Assembly: GCA_014529385.2 (NCBI GenBank)
Contig: CM043952.1
Span: forward strand, 155,803,057-155,867,056
DNA: 64,000 nucleotides
Direction: 5' to 3'
Origin: Adiantum capillus-veneris
Lineage: Eukaryota > Streptophyta > Polypodiopsida > Polypodiales > Pteridaceae
Positions 20,341 through 30,973 of the stretch are shown piece by piece; positions within the stretch are counted from its first letter, which is position 1, and the number at the start of each line of letters is the position of its first letter. A program made the translations under genes and the position numbers. Below the pieces are notes generated by a model. That model was not told the origin of the DNA, did no database searches, and worked only from the letters and a program-made list of their open reading frames with translations.

Positions 20341-20737
20341 TGGTTGACATAGGACCCCAAACATCACTATGCACTAAATCTAGAGGTTCAACTCGCTTTT
20401 GACCCAATGGTAAGTGCATGGACCTAGTCTGTTTTCCATAGATACAGTGCTCACAAACAGGAAAGTCAACATAAGACAAGACAGGTAAGTAGCCAAAACG
20501 AGTCAGAGTTCTCATTCCTTTTTGCTTAATATGACCTACCCGGCAATGCCACAACTCAGTAGACGGCAGCTCGATTATAGATATGTAATCATGAACAACA
20601 TCTAACACATGCATGGAATACAAGGTACTATGCTTGTGACCTCTGAGTACAACAAGATTACCTTTGCGTAATATCCACAAACCATTGCCAAATGTTGTTT
20701 TGTAGCCCAAATCATCAAGCTGACCAACATAAATCAA
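20297..20737 (-). pseudogene. Copia B GAG_pre-integrase domain
   Basis: Minus frame with LWHCRVGHIKQKGMRTLTRF and CEHCIYGKQTRSMH, giving the H-C-C zinc-binding pattern before integrase, then LDLVHSDVWGPMSTKSLGG, which is the start of the integrase core. The N-terminal part (YVGQLDDLGYKTTF, WILRKGNLVVLRGHK) is the protease-integrase spacer typical of this copia lineage. The frame is intact through the domain. Confidence 0.85.
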
Positions 20738-21006
20738 GCTTTTTTAGTCAACTTGGGCACATGTCTAGCATTACATAAAGTAAATTGGGTGCCTTTCCTT
20801 AGATGCAATTTAACGTTTTCAACACCCTCAATGTCTACTTCATAAGCATCACCAAGTCTCACTTTGCCACAAGAGTGAGAATAAGTAGAGAACCACTCTC
20901 TATGTGGTGTCACATGGAAACAAAATCTACTGTCCAATTTTGTGCATACTGCGCATCTTCTGTAACAAGAGCCTCGACAGGTAGATCTGTTGTGAAGACC
21001 AATACA
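20734..21006 (-). pseudogene. Copia B aspartic protease remnant
   Basis: 20734-20937 reads MDSRFCFHVTPHREWFSTY, where the family has DSGAxxHVTPxREWF: the active-site Gly-Ala are Arg-Phe. Downstream GKVRLGDAYEVDIEGV and TLCNARHVPKLTKKA match the retropepsin-like body. The protease would process Gag-Pol. The change next to the catalytic aspartate suggests loss of activity. Confidence 0.8.
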
Positions 21007-21916
21007 TCAGCGGCAAGTGGCATAACAACCGTTGTAAGAGTCTCTACAATAGGAGCATTTGAGGACTTTAGCACATTTCTCCTCTAACTTTGTTTTGCCC
21101 TTGTTTGAATCATCAGAGTTAGAATTTTCACCGGATTGTTTATCCTTTTTGCTTTGCTGCCATTTTCTACAATCCTTCTTCACATGCCATTTTTTATGGT
21201 AGTGATAGCACTCGACATTACGCATAGAACCCCAAGACTTACTGTGTGAGCCCCCATGTTTCTTGCTTTTGGCACGACTTTGAGTGCGACCCCTCTGTCT
21301 ATCACTAGCAACATATACATCACCATCCTTCTTGCCTTCGAGAGATTTCCTGCGAATCTCCTCGGTAAATAGACTCCCAGGGACGTCATTGTACACTAGA
21401 CCGGTACTAGGTGCTGAGTTGCTAATCGTAGTACAGAACGTATCCGAAGACGAGGGTAAACTGCATAACAAGAAGATACATTTGATTTCCTCATCGAAGA
21501 CCAAACCCTGAGTGGTCAACTGAGTGAAAATGATATTGAACTCATTAATGTGAGAAGAAATAGTGCCCTCTTCCTTCATACGAAGGTCAAACAGCTTCTT
21601 CATCAAGAAAACCTTATTAGTGGCACTTTTGTTCTCATAACTGGAACACAACTTATCCTATACATCTCTAGCAGTTCTTTCTCCAACTATAGTAAAGTAC
21701 ACAGATTAGGCCAAATGCAAATGGAGGTAGATTTGGCCTTAGCATCAAGTTTCTCCCACTCAACATATGTATACTCACCCTCTGGGCACTCCATGATATG
21801 ATCCCGCTGGCCTTTTTGTATAAGAACATCTTGAATCTGCTCTTTCCAAATAGCAAAATTCGTCTCATCAAATTTTCGGATATTGTAAATATCCTTTTCA
21901 CCCCACTAGATGGCAT
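21007..21916 (-). pseudogene. Copia B gag
   Basis: The start is probably an ATG at about 21914 (MPSSGVKRIFTI...), followed in a shifted frame by DETNFAIWKEQIQDVLIQKG, the usual gag opening. The frame 21007-21651 holds the UBN2-type body (KKLFDLRMKEEGTISSHINEF, LLCSLPSSSDTF) and a zinc knuckle CYHYHKKWHVKKDC, where the second cysteine of CCHC is tyrosine. Gag forms the particle shell and binds RNA. At least two frame shifts separate the N-terminal part from the rest. Confidence 0.85.
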
Positions 21917-23019
21917 GGCTGCAAGCTAAAGATAATATGGCAATAAACACTGGTAATTTTGGAAAAAATTCGGCAAAGTTTTCCCAAAAAAGCTGACAAA
22001 ATCTCAATCAAAACTGTCATGAGAGATCAATTATGCATAAAGAGTAATAATGCTCTCAGAGCATAAGACAGGCGCATCAACCACTAACTGTGCATAAAAA
22101 GTCAAAAGATGACCAAGACTTCCAACACGGCATCAAATGCACCTAGCCCTCTCTATACATGTCCTATGGCGAGGCCACGAAAAAGGGTACTCCAGCAACC
22201 TGTATCACCGAAAGGATCTCAACATTTGAGAATCCCCTAGCTCAAGAAAACCTCACGCTATCGAGCCTCACAAAAGGTTATGCAGACAAGAAACCAGCAC
22301 TATCTTAGAAAGGGCCTTTGAACCAAGTCTCAGAAACGGTTGGGATTGCCAGAAACAAGCCAAATCGTCCCATAAAAGGTACATATGGCAGTTTCCACAA
22401 CTCAACGTACATCCACTGTCAACAATACTGTAAGGTGCAGTATACGCGCTCAAACAGGCGCCAAACAAAATGTGCAAGCAATAAAAAAATCCCTGCGGGG
22501 AGTAAAACCGCTCTCAAAAGAGCTCAAGCACTATCAAAAGTGCCAAAACAATGTATATCCGCATCAAATACTCCCACTAAAATCTCTGCTAATGGTAAAC
22601 ACTGCAACCTGCAAGAAACTTGGATGTCCTGTATGTATGCAAAAACCTATGAGGAGATGGATGCCTAAAAAACCCGAGACAATGTCGATGCCGAAAAGTG
22701 CTCCTAATCAGCCCATAAACACTATTTGAATAGCACATAATAGCCATAAAGCGGCTATATACCATTCCAAAATATTCTCTGAATAACCTGCACCTGTGTC
22801 CTGTAGCTGTAGCAAAAGTGGAGTTGAAAAATACAACTCCTGAAGCGTAGCTCGGATGAAGATTTCGACTGCACGAACAACTTCAAAAGGGGGGTAAAAT
22901 CCAGAACACCTACTGGAAGCGCTCTCGGAATGCTGAATTTGCCAATGCCAAAATTGGAAACCTATTTGCACTTTTAAAAGTGCGCGCGCACGGATGCGAA
23001 GACGGCAAGCACAAACCCT
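21917..23019 (-). other. Long leader between primer site and gag of copia B
   Basis: About 1.1 kb with no domain in any frame. The plus-strand frames at 22318-22729 are antisense and unremarkable. It is probably the 5' untranslated leader with packaging signals, though it is long for a copia element. Confidence 0.5.
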
Positions 23020-23031
23020 GCTCTGATACCA
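23020..23031 (-). promoter_or_regulatory. Primer binding site of copia B
   Basis: On the minus strand TGGTATCAGAGC, the exact initiator tRNA-Met complement, two bases after the 5' LTR. Confidence 0.9.
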
Positions 23032-23033
23032 GT

Positions 23034-23238
23034 TGAAGGTGCCGCGGGAAGTGTGTGTGAGTGCAAGTGTGAGAGTAGAGAGGGAGAGAGAGAGAGCTGC
23101 TTTGGGTGGAGCGCACAACAACGTTATCAAGTTGCAGCTCCTTATTCTATTGTATTAAATAATAAGTGTATACTGGTTATGTTAGTAGATGGGTTAGTAG
23201 TAAGTGGGATGTTTGGCCAGTTGGCCTGAATCCCAACA
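23034..23238 (-). repeat. 5' LTR of copia B (205 bp)
   Basis: TGTTGGGATT ... CACCTTCA on the minus strand. It aligns with both 3' copies and abuts the right CTAGC and the primer site. Confidence 0.9.
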
Positions 23239-23243
23239 CTAGC
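23239..23243. repeat. Target-site duplication CTAGC (right)
   Basis: Matches 17058-17062 exactly, next to the 5' LTR boundary. Confidence 0.9.
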
Positions 23244-23575
23244 CTTGTCCTTGACCGACAGAAAACCAAACAACATTCTCCCATAAGAAAACTTTTTGAT
23301 CATCTTCGCATTCAGAGTACCAGATGCTATCCAGTATCTCGCTCCATTTGATCTTGCTCAACCTTTTGGACCAAGTTTTGTTGAGATGTTCAACCCACTG
23401 CTCAAAGAAAGACAAATTCTTGTAAATACTCTTTGTTAAGGGAGAAGCGAATGACCTTCTCCAAGGCCACTTCCATTCAACTATTGTAGAACACATTGGG
23501 AGGAAAACGTGTGAGATTACATCCAAGAGTCTACCCATAAGGATAGAGATCTCACCTGCATCCATATATAAATAA
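23239..23575 (-). mobile_element. LINE copy L4, 5' side of the copia B insertion
   Basis: Minus-strand frame with WKWPWRRSFASPLTKSIYKN, FFEQWVEHLNKTWSKRL and KVFLWENVVW, the stretch that in L8 reads WKWPESSLLWKPYSKGIYH ... MKVFLWKEI. It breaks at 23239 exactly where copia B begins and continues at 17062. The upstream LINE is absent beyond about 23575. Confidence 0.8.
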
Positions 23576-24179
23576 AATAATAGATTTTGTTAATCTTGAA
23601 TATGTATTACAAGTGTAAAAGCGCTTATCATTTGTTATATGTGTCAAAACTTAAAACAAAATTAGGTTAACTATAGTTATATTTAATTCAAACTTTAAGA
23701 ATTTAGTATAAAGCTAAAAATAATAAAGAAATGGCATGACAAAGTAGGACACATTAAATCAATGACGTCCTCAAAGGATAAAAAAATGTTTCATTTAAAA
23801 TAAGTTCTACTTTTTTTCTTCTTTTTATTATTCATAGGTCATTATCCGTCTTGGTTTCCATCAAAAGGCCATCACCCCTCTTGATGGACATACCAAAAAA
23901 TGCATTGGAAGATATCATTAGGTTTCCCCACCGGCATTGATCAAGAAACAATTAGCCAAGATAGCCAACTCTAGTATTTGGCTTCATGGGCAGGGCATTG
24001 GCCAATGCTAAACTCATCTACTCATGGAATATAGCTTAGGATTTGTGAGTCACATTCGTGCAACACCTTACAAGAGGGTTATATACAACTTAATTTTAAC
24101 AACCTCATAGCAATATCAAAAGTCTTGGCCAAAAGACTGATGTATCTCAACAAACTTTTAGTTTGCATGCTCCCATGGG
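23576..24179. other. AT-rich stretch, nothing recognised
   Basis: No domain, repeat match within the window, or RNA gene seen. Confidence 0.5.
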
Positions 24180-24497
24180 TCAGGTGATTAACATTTTGAC
24201 AAATAGGTGGAAGAAATGTGTACAAGAATAATGGGTGTGTAAGAGAGGTATAACAATGGTCAAAGGATACACTTTTTCCTCCAAAACTAAGGTGGACAAC
24301 TTTATGATTTTAGCCTATCATAACGCCTACATATGATCTTTGATTTCAGCGCTTTTCGTAGATATGATACATGAAATTGTTTTACCTGCTAGATTTTCAA
24401 CATTTTGGAAAGAAAATTTGAATTCACATAAAAGCTATCCTTTGGTTTCTTTCTTCATACTAAAGGCCCTCCTAGATCCCATTCTCTTCCTAATGTG
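24180..24497 (-). mobile_element. Inverted, diverged copy of the hAT-like element
   Basis: The reverse complement aligns over most of its length with 3124-3530: TAGGAAGAGAATGGG, a GATCATATGTAGG-like central stretch, the CCTTTGACCA run, and TACACATTT...CACCTATTTGT near the other end. The right inverted repeat is not evident, so this copy is truncated or diverged there. Confidence 0.65.
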
Positions 24498-25189
24498 ATT
24501 CCCGAGGTTCAAAATTTATGCCCGGTATGGATCGAATATCAACCTCCCAATATGGCCTCATGATAATATGAAAGACCTAGCCAACTCACGTAGAACCCCA
24601 CAAGCCATCCTCTCTAAGAGAAATCTTAACAATGCTACAAACAAGTTATGTATTTTCTATGACACACAAAATCCACAACCAAAGAACTTGTCTGTTAATG
24701 TGTGGGTCGGTCATAAGGTAGCCTCGCTCAAAATTGGCATGCTCTTTGGAGCAAGCTAAAAATGCAACGGTTTAGATATTTTGCAAGAGATTTCACAAGC
24801 AACTTGAGCGATGGGATAGATTCTAAGAAAGGAGATAATACCCTGGTAAAACCCACTAAAAATATCAAAGTGGAACATCGTGAGTAGCATATTAGTGAAT
24901 AGGCAGAGAAGGAACCTAGCACTGACTAGCCTTTGATGCTAAAGAAGAAAAAACAAGTAAACCATTAATACTAGCAAGAAGGTTGCACCTAGCTTCCAAT
25001 TCACCACTTCTCTCCACAAGAAATCACAAGATCATCATCCAAAATATTGTCCTGTTGCCCACCTTTAGAAGAGAAGATGATGGGTGGAAAAAAGTTTATA
25101 GCATCTCATGTAAGTGCTTTGAATCACAGGCATGAGAGATCAAGCAACACAAAGAGAATCTGCCAAAAGAAAAACATAGAGGTTCCAAA
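24498..25189. other. Stretch with no secure gene; possible LINE ORF1 remnant
   Basis: Just upstream of the L5 endonuclease, so it may be the decayed ORF1 end, but no zinc knuckle or DUF4283 motif was seen. Confidence 0.3.
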
Positions 25190-25280
25190 TCAATACAAGA
25201 GTCTATTTGAAGTGCTTTAGAATGCAACTCCCGACTATCCTAGGACTACCAAGATGGTTTCTTCCTAGATTGAGGTTTCC

Positions 25281-26126
25281 ATGAAGGACATCAATGCGGG
25301 GAGTTGGAATATGACGGGCATAGAATCCTGTAAAAATCATACCCTTTTCAAGGATGTGGAGTGGTATGTTAACTACTCAACTATCAAACAAAATCACTTG
25401 GATGCCACAAGTAGCAGGAAGCCAACATTTGAACAGAAGCTAGTATTTTATGGAGAGGTAAGTGATGGATCTAGTGGCATTCTTAGCATGGTAGGTAGAG
25501 ACCTTGAACCTCAGGTGGTCTCAAATTATGCTTCAAGAAGAACCATAGGCATTATAATCAAATGGGTAGGGCAAGGGTAATCACTTACCATATCCAATGT
25601 ATACAGCTCTTGCAATTCCAAGGAGAGACAAAGTATGGGTGGATCTTAGAGACTCCCCTATTCTAGGGAGACTCCCCTACTCAAAGGGATTGGTGCCTCA
25701 TGGGGTATTTTAATATGGTAGAGGCTAGGAAAGACAAGAGAAACCTGTTTAGATTCTTAATGTGATAAAAATAAATAAATGGAAATCCTATGCACAAAGT
25801 GGGAAATGGTGTATCTATGGTCCTTAGGTTCTTGGGGTAACTTGCCAAGCTTTACATACACAAGCCTACAATATGCTTACACAGTTTCTAAACTAGACAG
25901 ATGCTCTTGCTCCCATCAAGGTGATTGGCTTCTCCCATCAATTAAAATGAAGGTTGATACATCCCATAGCTTATCAGGACACTCATCAATATCAATCAAA
26001 TTGGGAGAGTTTAGAGGAGAAACTCTATGCCCTAAAGGAAACACCTGTTTAAGGAGCACTCTTTATAAGTGTAATCACAACACCACTTTGCAAGCTCAAA
26101 AATTATGTGAATGTTGGATAATCTAA
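25281..26126 (+). pseudogene. L5 AP-type endonuclease remnant
   Basis: Two frames cover the N- and C-terminal parts of the LINE endonuclease, which nicks DNA at the insertion site. SKLDRCSCSH retains the SRLDR-type aspartate motif. The SDH catalytic area reads LSGHSSISI, where SDHxP is expected, so the terminal catalytic pair is changed. The middle (25581-25778) carries the WCLMGYFNMVEA-like GDFNMV region, out of frame. Confidence 0.7.
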
Positions 26127-26499
26127 GATCTTAGGAAACTCTTACTTGAAATATCTAGATGATAGCTAAAGAAACAAGGCCAAGGGTAAAGAAGTATTGC
26201 AATGCAAACATCAAAGCCCCCAAGAAGAAATCAAAGTGTTGCCCATCAGAAAACAAGAAAGAAAGGCCATCAAGTTAGAGCACAAGAGATGGCTTATAGC
26301 TAAAGCCATACAGTAGCTTGAAGAAGTAAGGAAGGAAATATTTTTATAGACTAGGGAAAATTACCTCAAACCTAAAGATGCAAATCACGTGCACTTCTTC
26401 AGAATCCTTAAAACAAAAAAGAGTCAACATGATACCATCACAAAAATCATGATCAAGGCAGTAATAGAAGAGAATGTGCTAAGAAATGGGACATTCAAT

Positions 26500-27301
26500 G
26501 CGTGTCTCTCCCAAATAACAAACAACTCCTAGCCAAACTCTTTTCCAATGACACCTTGCTATTCCTAAAAGTCATCTCACAAATTCTTAGAAAAGTTCTA
26601 GAGATGGTGCAAATGTTTGCTAGGGCCTCGAGCTTCAAATGAAACACTGAGAAGTCAAGATTGATTTCCTTTCAGAGAACGATTTATTTGTCCCTTCTCA
26701 TTGGACAATTGAAATCAGTGTCTCTAAAGAACCGATTCTTTGCCACCTTGGGGCCTCACTTAAGGTAAGATTCTTGGACAAGAAAACATTTAAGTGGGTC
26801 ATGGACAAAATTTGGAGCATGTGTGATGAAAAGATGGGAATGTGTTCTTCCTCTGATGCATAGTAGAGAAATGTTAATTAAGTTGTTCATGATCCCTTAC
26901 TTATCCTTCTTCTCTCCTATCTTGAAGATTTCCAAATGCAATTGGAAAGAGTTCTTAAAACCTGTGAAACGCTTATTATGGAAAAAAAATATAAAGCTAG
27001 GACATTCGGGTAGTGGGGTTGGGTTGCTAGACCTAGTGAGCATGAGAGACTTGGAATACTCAACCTGACGGCTCATGCGGAAGGCCAATGTGCCAAGTTT
27101 GTGGTAGTAATAGCGAACCAAGACCGGGCATGGGCATGGGATATGATGGGCAAGGTAAACATCTACTTCCTTTGGGGCCCATGGAAAGGGTTAGGAGAGC
27201 ACAACAAATTGTTGTCACCATCCATAGAGAATGTGAAATTAGGTAGCATCACAATTGAGCTTGTGCATAAGTGTGCCAAAACAATGACATAAGCACTCAA
27301 T

Positions 27302-27336
<35 letters not shown>

Positions 27337-27395
27337 AACTAGATACTTCAAGAACTCCATCACCCACTAGTCTCACTAGCTCAGTAAGATTGGAT
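26500..27395 (+). pseudogene. L5 RT end and thumb
   Basis: Begins with LLAKLFSNDTLLFL, the palm motif FADDSLLLL with the first catalytic aspartate of the pair changed to asparagine. Thumb residues MKRWECVLPLMHSREMLIK and FLKPVKRLLWKKN follow, then CAKFVVVIANQDRAWAW. The relic ends near 27395. A run of 33 G interrupts codons between the KCAKT-like segment and RYFKNSITH. Confidence 0.75.
27302..27334 (+). repeat. Homopolymer (G)33
   Basis: 33 consecutive G inside LINE L5, at the position of the LKWGEET-like codons of L8. It could be in part an assembly or sequencing artefact. Confidence 0.9.
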
Positions 27396-27489
27396 GTATT
27401 TCATTGAAACATGTGAGTTATGTTCCGTAGTAGCTGAGATGAGTTTTATCTCAATGAGTTAGTTAAGAGATTGTGTTCTCTAGGAATTA

Positions 27490-27957
27490 TCACCCCGCTT
27501 TCAGAGTAGATAGGTTTGTAGCTTCTCGCTAACTTCTACAATAGCACCACTTCAATAGCCACAATACCTACCATCATAGCCACATAGAAATCATCCTCTC
27601 AATTTGGAGGACACACCGTCAACAACTGACACAATATCTCTTTCACCCTATTAAGAGCCTCTTGAGGTTCTTCATCCCACTAAACCCATGACCTGTTAAG
27701 ACCTCCTTTGAAGAGTCTTTCCAGATGCATTGGAGATCGTTAATGATTGTGTGTGGAGCTTGGAGTGGCTTGATCTACCCCATGTATCTGAGGAAAAAGA
27801 CAGTTCATTCTTGATTGTGTTGTAGAAATGTCAGCAAGAGATGAGACAAGTCTCTTTCATGGATCTCTAGATGGATGTGCACGATACGTCAACGACCCTT
27901 TCAGATGGAACCACACAGTGATTTGATGTCTCCCTATGGAGCAAGGTTAGAGCATGT
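27490..27957 (-). pseudogene. Ty3/gypsy RT-RNase H junction relic
   Basis: Minus strand, frame with stops: HLERLFKGG...WDEEPQEALNRVKEIL and LTVCPPN. This fits the segment after Ty3/gypsy RT, where FxWxxxCQxAFxxIKxxL precedes LxxPPVL. Weak homology elsewhere in the interval. If correct, this is a second class of LTR retrotransposon squeezed between LINE pieces L5 and L6. Confidence 0.4.
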
Positions 27958-28110
27958 TTTTTTCTTCCAAAACTCACAAATGTGAGTGGTATTGTATTAA
28001 GCAAACCAAAACAATCCATACATAACTCTCCTCAGACCGAGCATGAGCATCCACCAACATCCACCACAACTTAAGTGCACTGACTGAGATGGAGAGCCAC
28101 ACATACACAA
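27958..28110 (-). mobile_element. LINE copy L6, 3' terminus
   Basis: The minus strand ends CTCACATTTGTGAGTTTTGG. It contains ATGCTCGGTC-type sequence and CACC repeats, matching the end of L8 (46870-46980) and L7 (29130-29230). Only the 3' untranslated tail is secure. It may extend to about 28760 without recognisable coding. Confidence 0.5.
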
Positions 28111-29082
28111 AATAGTACTCTAGCTAACATGGGAGACACCCAAATCAAGTGAAAAAGACTATTGCTGCACCGGCTAACACGAGAGCCACCTGCACCATGA
28201 ACAACCTACTAAATCCGAAACGAATGCAAGAAAATACGACCAGGGGACATGGAGCTTCCAAATACATGAACTCTGTCCTCCTGCACTGCACACAGACAAG
28301 ACCAAACGCCAACCATGCCAAGAAATCTTCGACCACTGAAACAACAGTCCCTTTTTACAGCCATGCCTCTATCCGAACACAACAAACATCCATGCCGCCA
28401 TCCAAACCCAGCCAACTACCACCATCCCTACCCTCGGCCAAAAGAGACCACCCTGTCGACTCCTTGAACATCTCTTGAAATGATATAATGAACAATCAAG
28501 GCTCGCATCCTTCACAATAGCACCATCGAGTACTAGGGAATATTCCACATGCATCCACCCTCAAACAGAACACTGCAGTACTTAGAAGAACACCGCCACC
28601 AACCGGCCTTTGTAAGGGGGCCTTGACCTTTTGAAGAAGCACTAGCCACCAAGTCAACCTCGGTGGAATGTGGGCGGCCCTGCATTCCCACCCATCACAA
28701 TCCTAGGTCACTTGTGCTCTTCAACATGGTTTGAAATCAAAGTCTAAGCAATGTTGTGGAACCTATTTGTGAGGCAGATTCAGGTTGCCAAATTCTAGTG
28801 CTTAGAAAAGCAAATACCATTTTCTTGACCTTGGTTTTTAAGGTCAAAGTAATAAGACAACTAGTACTTATGTTCAAACCTAAGGTTTTTATCGGTATGC
28901 ATAACAAAAATGCTCAATTTTTTACTTTGGAAATTAAGGTCCAATGGAAGTAAGTATTTGGATTTCTCATTTTAAATCAAAAAATTTACACTAGAAACGG
29001 AGATATGCGAGCATTGAAACCAACCAAACACTAAGGCCTTTTCCAGTGGAAGTCCAACAAGATGGGAGCATTTTGTAAGCTG
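28111..29082. other. Stretch without a recognised gene
   Basis: Possible upstream part of L6 up to about 28760. Frames at 28145-28554 have no known domain. 28760-29082 shows nothing. Confidence 0.35.
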
Positions 29083-29085
29083 CCC

Positions 29086-29116
<31 letters not shown>

Positions 29117-29132
29117 AAAACAAAAAAAAAAA
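29083..29132 (+). repeat. (C)24 followed by A-rich run
   Basis: 24 C, then 14 A, one C and 11 A, immediately at the 3' end of L7 (minus). It may be a decayed LINE tail. Confidence 0.9.
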
Positions 29133-30385
29133 CTCACAATAGTGACTGTGTGTATATATTACAAAACCAAAAAAAGTTACATTGTAAGCCATGCTCTTAC
29201 CGAGCCATGGCATCCACCATCAACCAAAACACATGATACAAAGAACCAGTTACATCGGCTAACAAAGGGTGCCCCCAATTCTCTGGCATTTGTAGCAAGC
29301 ATTGGGGAAGGAGAAAATGTCATCTCTTGTCGAAAGGTGCCAAACTCTCCCATATTGAGGTCTACATATTTGGGAACTGGTTGGCTCATGTTCCATAGAA
29401 TACAAACCTTAAAATCCAATTCGGATATTATTTTCTGCAGCCTCGAGATAAATAGGGCTCGGCTCAATGTGGAAGCGATGGTGTGGACATGACCATGAAG
29501 CTAGATTGGCAGACTCTTCAATGTAACTCATATAGGACAAAAAGTCATCATTTCCTCACTGGGATAGAATTTTGGGGCCATGGCATGGCATATGTGAAGT
29601 GGGACGCTCCCAGATCCCTCCTCTTATCACCACGTCTTGGAATGCTTGCTCAAAAGAGCAAGACGCCACGCAGGATGCTTTGCCTAGAGCTGTAAAGCAG
29701 CAAATCTCATTCCGATAGCCAAGCGCTGCAGTAGCCCACTCCCATAATCTTTGTGTGGTCATCCGCCGACCCATGAAGTATAGAACCACAAATCTAATGT
29801 AGCAAGCTTCCAAGCTCTGTAACGCTAACTTTGAATTGAACTCCATATTCATAGCAAAGCCATCTTGTTCCTTAATCTGACTGTGTTTAATTGCCCCGAG
29901 AAACATCTCCTCAATCAAAGTAAGCTCTTTGAACGAGAGCTTCAAGATTTTCTCGTGTCCCTTAGCTTCATGCCTGTTATGACTGACACATTTTTCGTCC
30001 CTCTGAATTGAAGCTAAAACTCCAAACCTGTCCCGAGGTACTCTCCTGTCTCAATACATTTTGTTCACTCCCCCCCTTATCTCCTTTGGCACCTTGGCAC
30101 CCCCTCATCAACCATCCACTGCCCCCAACTTCCAACAAGCTCTTGGGGCGAACCTCCGAAGGGGTCCATGCCTGTGAGACCCCGTGAGCACATAATATGA
30201 ATACCACTAGCGCGCTGCACCGAATAATACCTGCGCCGAAGATACGGAGCTCCACCAAGGTACACCCACTCCCGTACCGACTGCTGTATGGAAGGACACA
30301 GAAGGCTGCGATCATCCTTCCCCTCTGAACCTTTGTCCGTAGTTCCATGCCTCCGCCTCCGCCTACGCAACCCACCTCCCAAATC
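29107..30385 (-). mobile_element. LINE copy L7, ORF1 plus 3' tail
   Basis: Minus strand. From 30382, a basic ORF1-like start (MGGGLRRRRRRHGTTDKG) leads to a DUF4283-type segment at 29556-29945 (FMGRRMTTQRLWEWATAALG, then ASCSFEQAFQDVVIRGG), then sequence with NMSQPVPKYVDLNMGEF, and finally the family 3' tail at 29133-29240. ORF2 is wholly missing, so a large internal deletion is inferred. Confidence 0.55.
29556..29945 (-). pseudogene. L7 ORF1 DUF4283-like segment
   Basis: 130-residue frame. DUF4283 proteins of plant LINEs show VGxxxGxRPxxExLxxWxxxxW, then a strand with F, and then FxxxxDxxxVLxxGP. Here residues GRRMTTQRLWEWATAALG and SFEQAFQDVVIRGGIW follow that layout. The domain is assumed to take part in RNA binding. 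Resemblance is by pattern only; no identity was computed. Confidence 0.5.
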
Positions 30386-30495
30386 TTCTCATGACCCCTG
30401 CTTCTCCGCTACTTTCCTGCTTCTCCGCGCTGCAGTCCACTCACAAGAAGTTTTGGACAAATTCTCACAATAATTCACACATTGTGACTCACCTC

Positions 30496-30608
30496 AACAT
30501 CATGAGCTTCTGCTCGGGAGGCACCGCATACCTAGCTAGGTACGATTGGGGGCAGGGGACCACCCGGGCCAGGTATGCGGTGCCTCCCGAGCAGAAGCTC
30601 ATGATGTT
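30496..30608. repeat. Perfect inverted repeat, 38-bp arms, 37-bp loop
   Basis: Arms 30496-30533 and 30571-30608 are exact reverse complements (AACATCATGAGCTTCTGCTC ... GAGCAGAAGCTCATGATGTT). The loop is GC-rich and contains GGGGCAGGGG/CCACCCGGGCC, which may extend the pairing. No TSD is evident. Candidates: a foldback element, a young inverted duplication, or a hairpin RNA precursor. The arms do not resemble the plant microRNAs I know. Confidence 0.85.
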
Positions 30609-30973
30609 ATGCATTGTATGAAAAACACTGGAAAAGACTCCATTCTCCTACATGAGAATTCTAACCCGCAGTAAGGCTTGTGACCACAAACAATCAATTT
30701 TGTGGGATGGAGCAAAGTTAAAGTGAAACAGCACAAAAAAAAAGTACCGATTTTCTATTTCAAAACTTGTACATTGAGATAAAAATCCAATTTAATATTT
30801 AATCATTCAGGTAAACTCAACAAGTCGTAAAACCTATACTATTAAAGCTTAGAATTTTAAATTTACTTTGCAGTCAATTTCTTGACCCGCTTCTAAAAAT
30901 GTCTCCATTCTTTTATAATTTTGCTAAAATTACCAAGACAAGGAAAAATATCATGAAAAGGGTTATACAAGCC
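30609..30973. other. 3' side of the WRKY exon, nothing recognised
   Basis: AT-rich, likely 3' untranslated or intergenic sequence. No clear polyadenylation signal was settled on. Confidence 0.4.

Larger units (their letters stand above)
17063..23238 (-). mobile_element. Ty1/copia element B, complete ends with aberrant 3' region
   Basis: Minus-strand element inside the zf-RVT region of LINE L4. A perfect 5-bp duplication CTAGC flanks it (17058-17062 and 23239-23243). Order: 5' LTR (23034-23238), primer site, 1.1-kb leader, gag, protease, integrase, RT, RNase H, then a disturbed 3' end with a duplicated RNase H/polypurine segment and two LTR copies. Domains are well preserved but split by frame shifts and stops, so the copy is probably inactive. 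Key integrase and RT acids remain. Confidence 0.9.
25190..27395 (+). mobile_element. LINE copy L5, RT-deleted
   Basis: Plus strand. The endonuclease start at 25281 (INAGSWNMTGIE; L8 IQSWNVNGVK) and QNHLDATSSRKPTF (L8 QEHHLDAHSKRKQAL) are followed by the endonuclease C-terminal part at 25779-26126 (FTYTSLQYAYTVSKLDRCSC). The linker 26170-26480 then runs directly to the RT end (LLAKLFSNDTLLFL), with most of the RT palm deleted. 26823-27068 is the thumb, and 27069-27395 continues (CAKFVVVIANQDRAWAWDMM, then RYFKNSITH after a poly-G run). Confidence 0.8.

Noticed and set aside
21284-22729. Plus-strand frames in copia B gag and leader
   Set aside because: Antisense to gag or leader; no domain seen.
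30496-30608. Known plant microRNA precursor
   Set aside because: The arms do not resemble the conserved plant microRNAs I can recall (for example miR160, miR164, miR166, miR390). Kept only as an unexplained hairpin.
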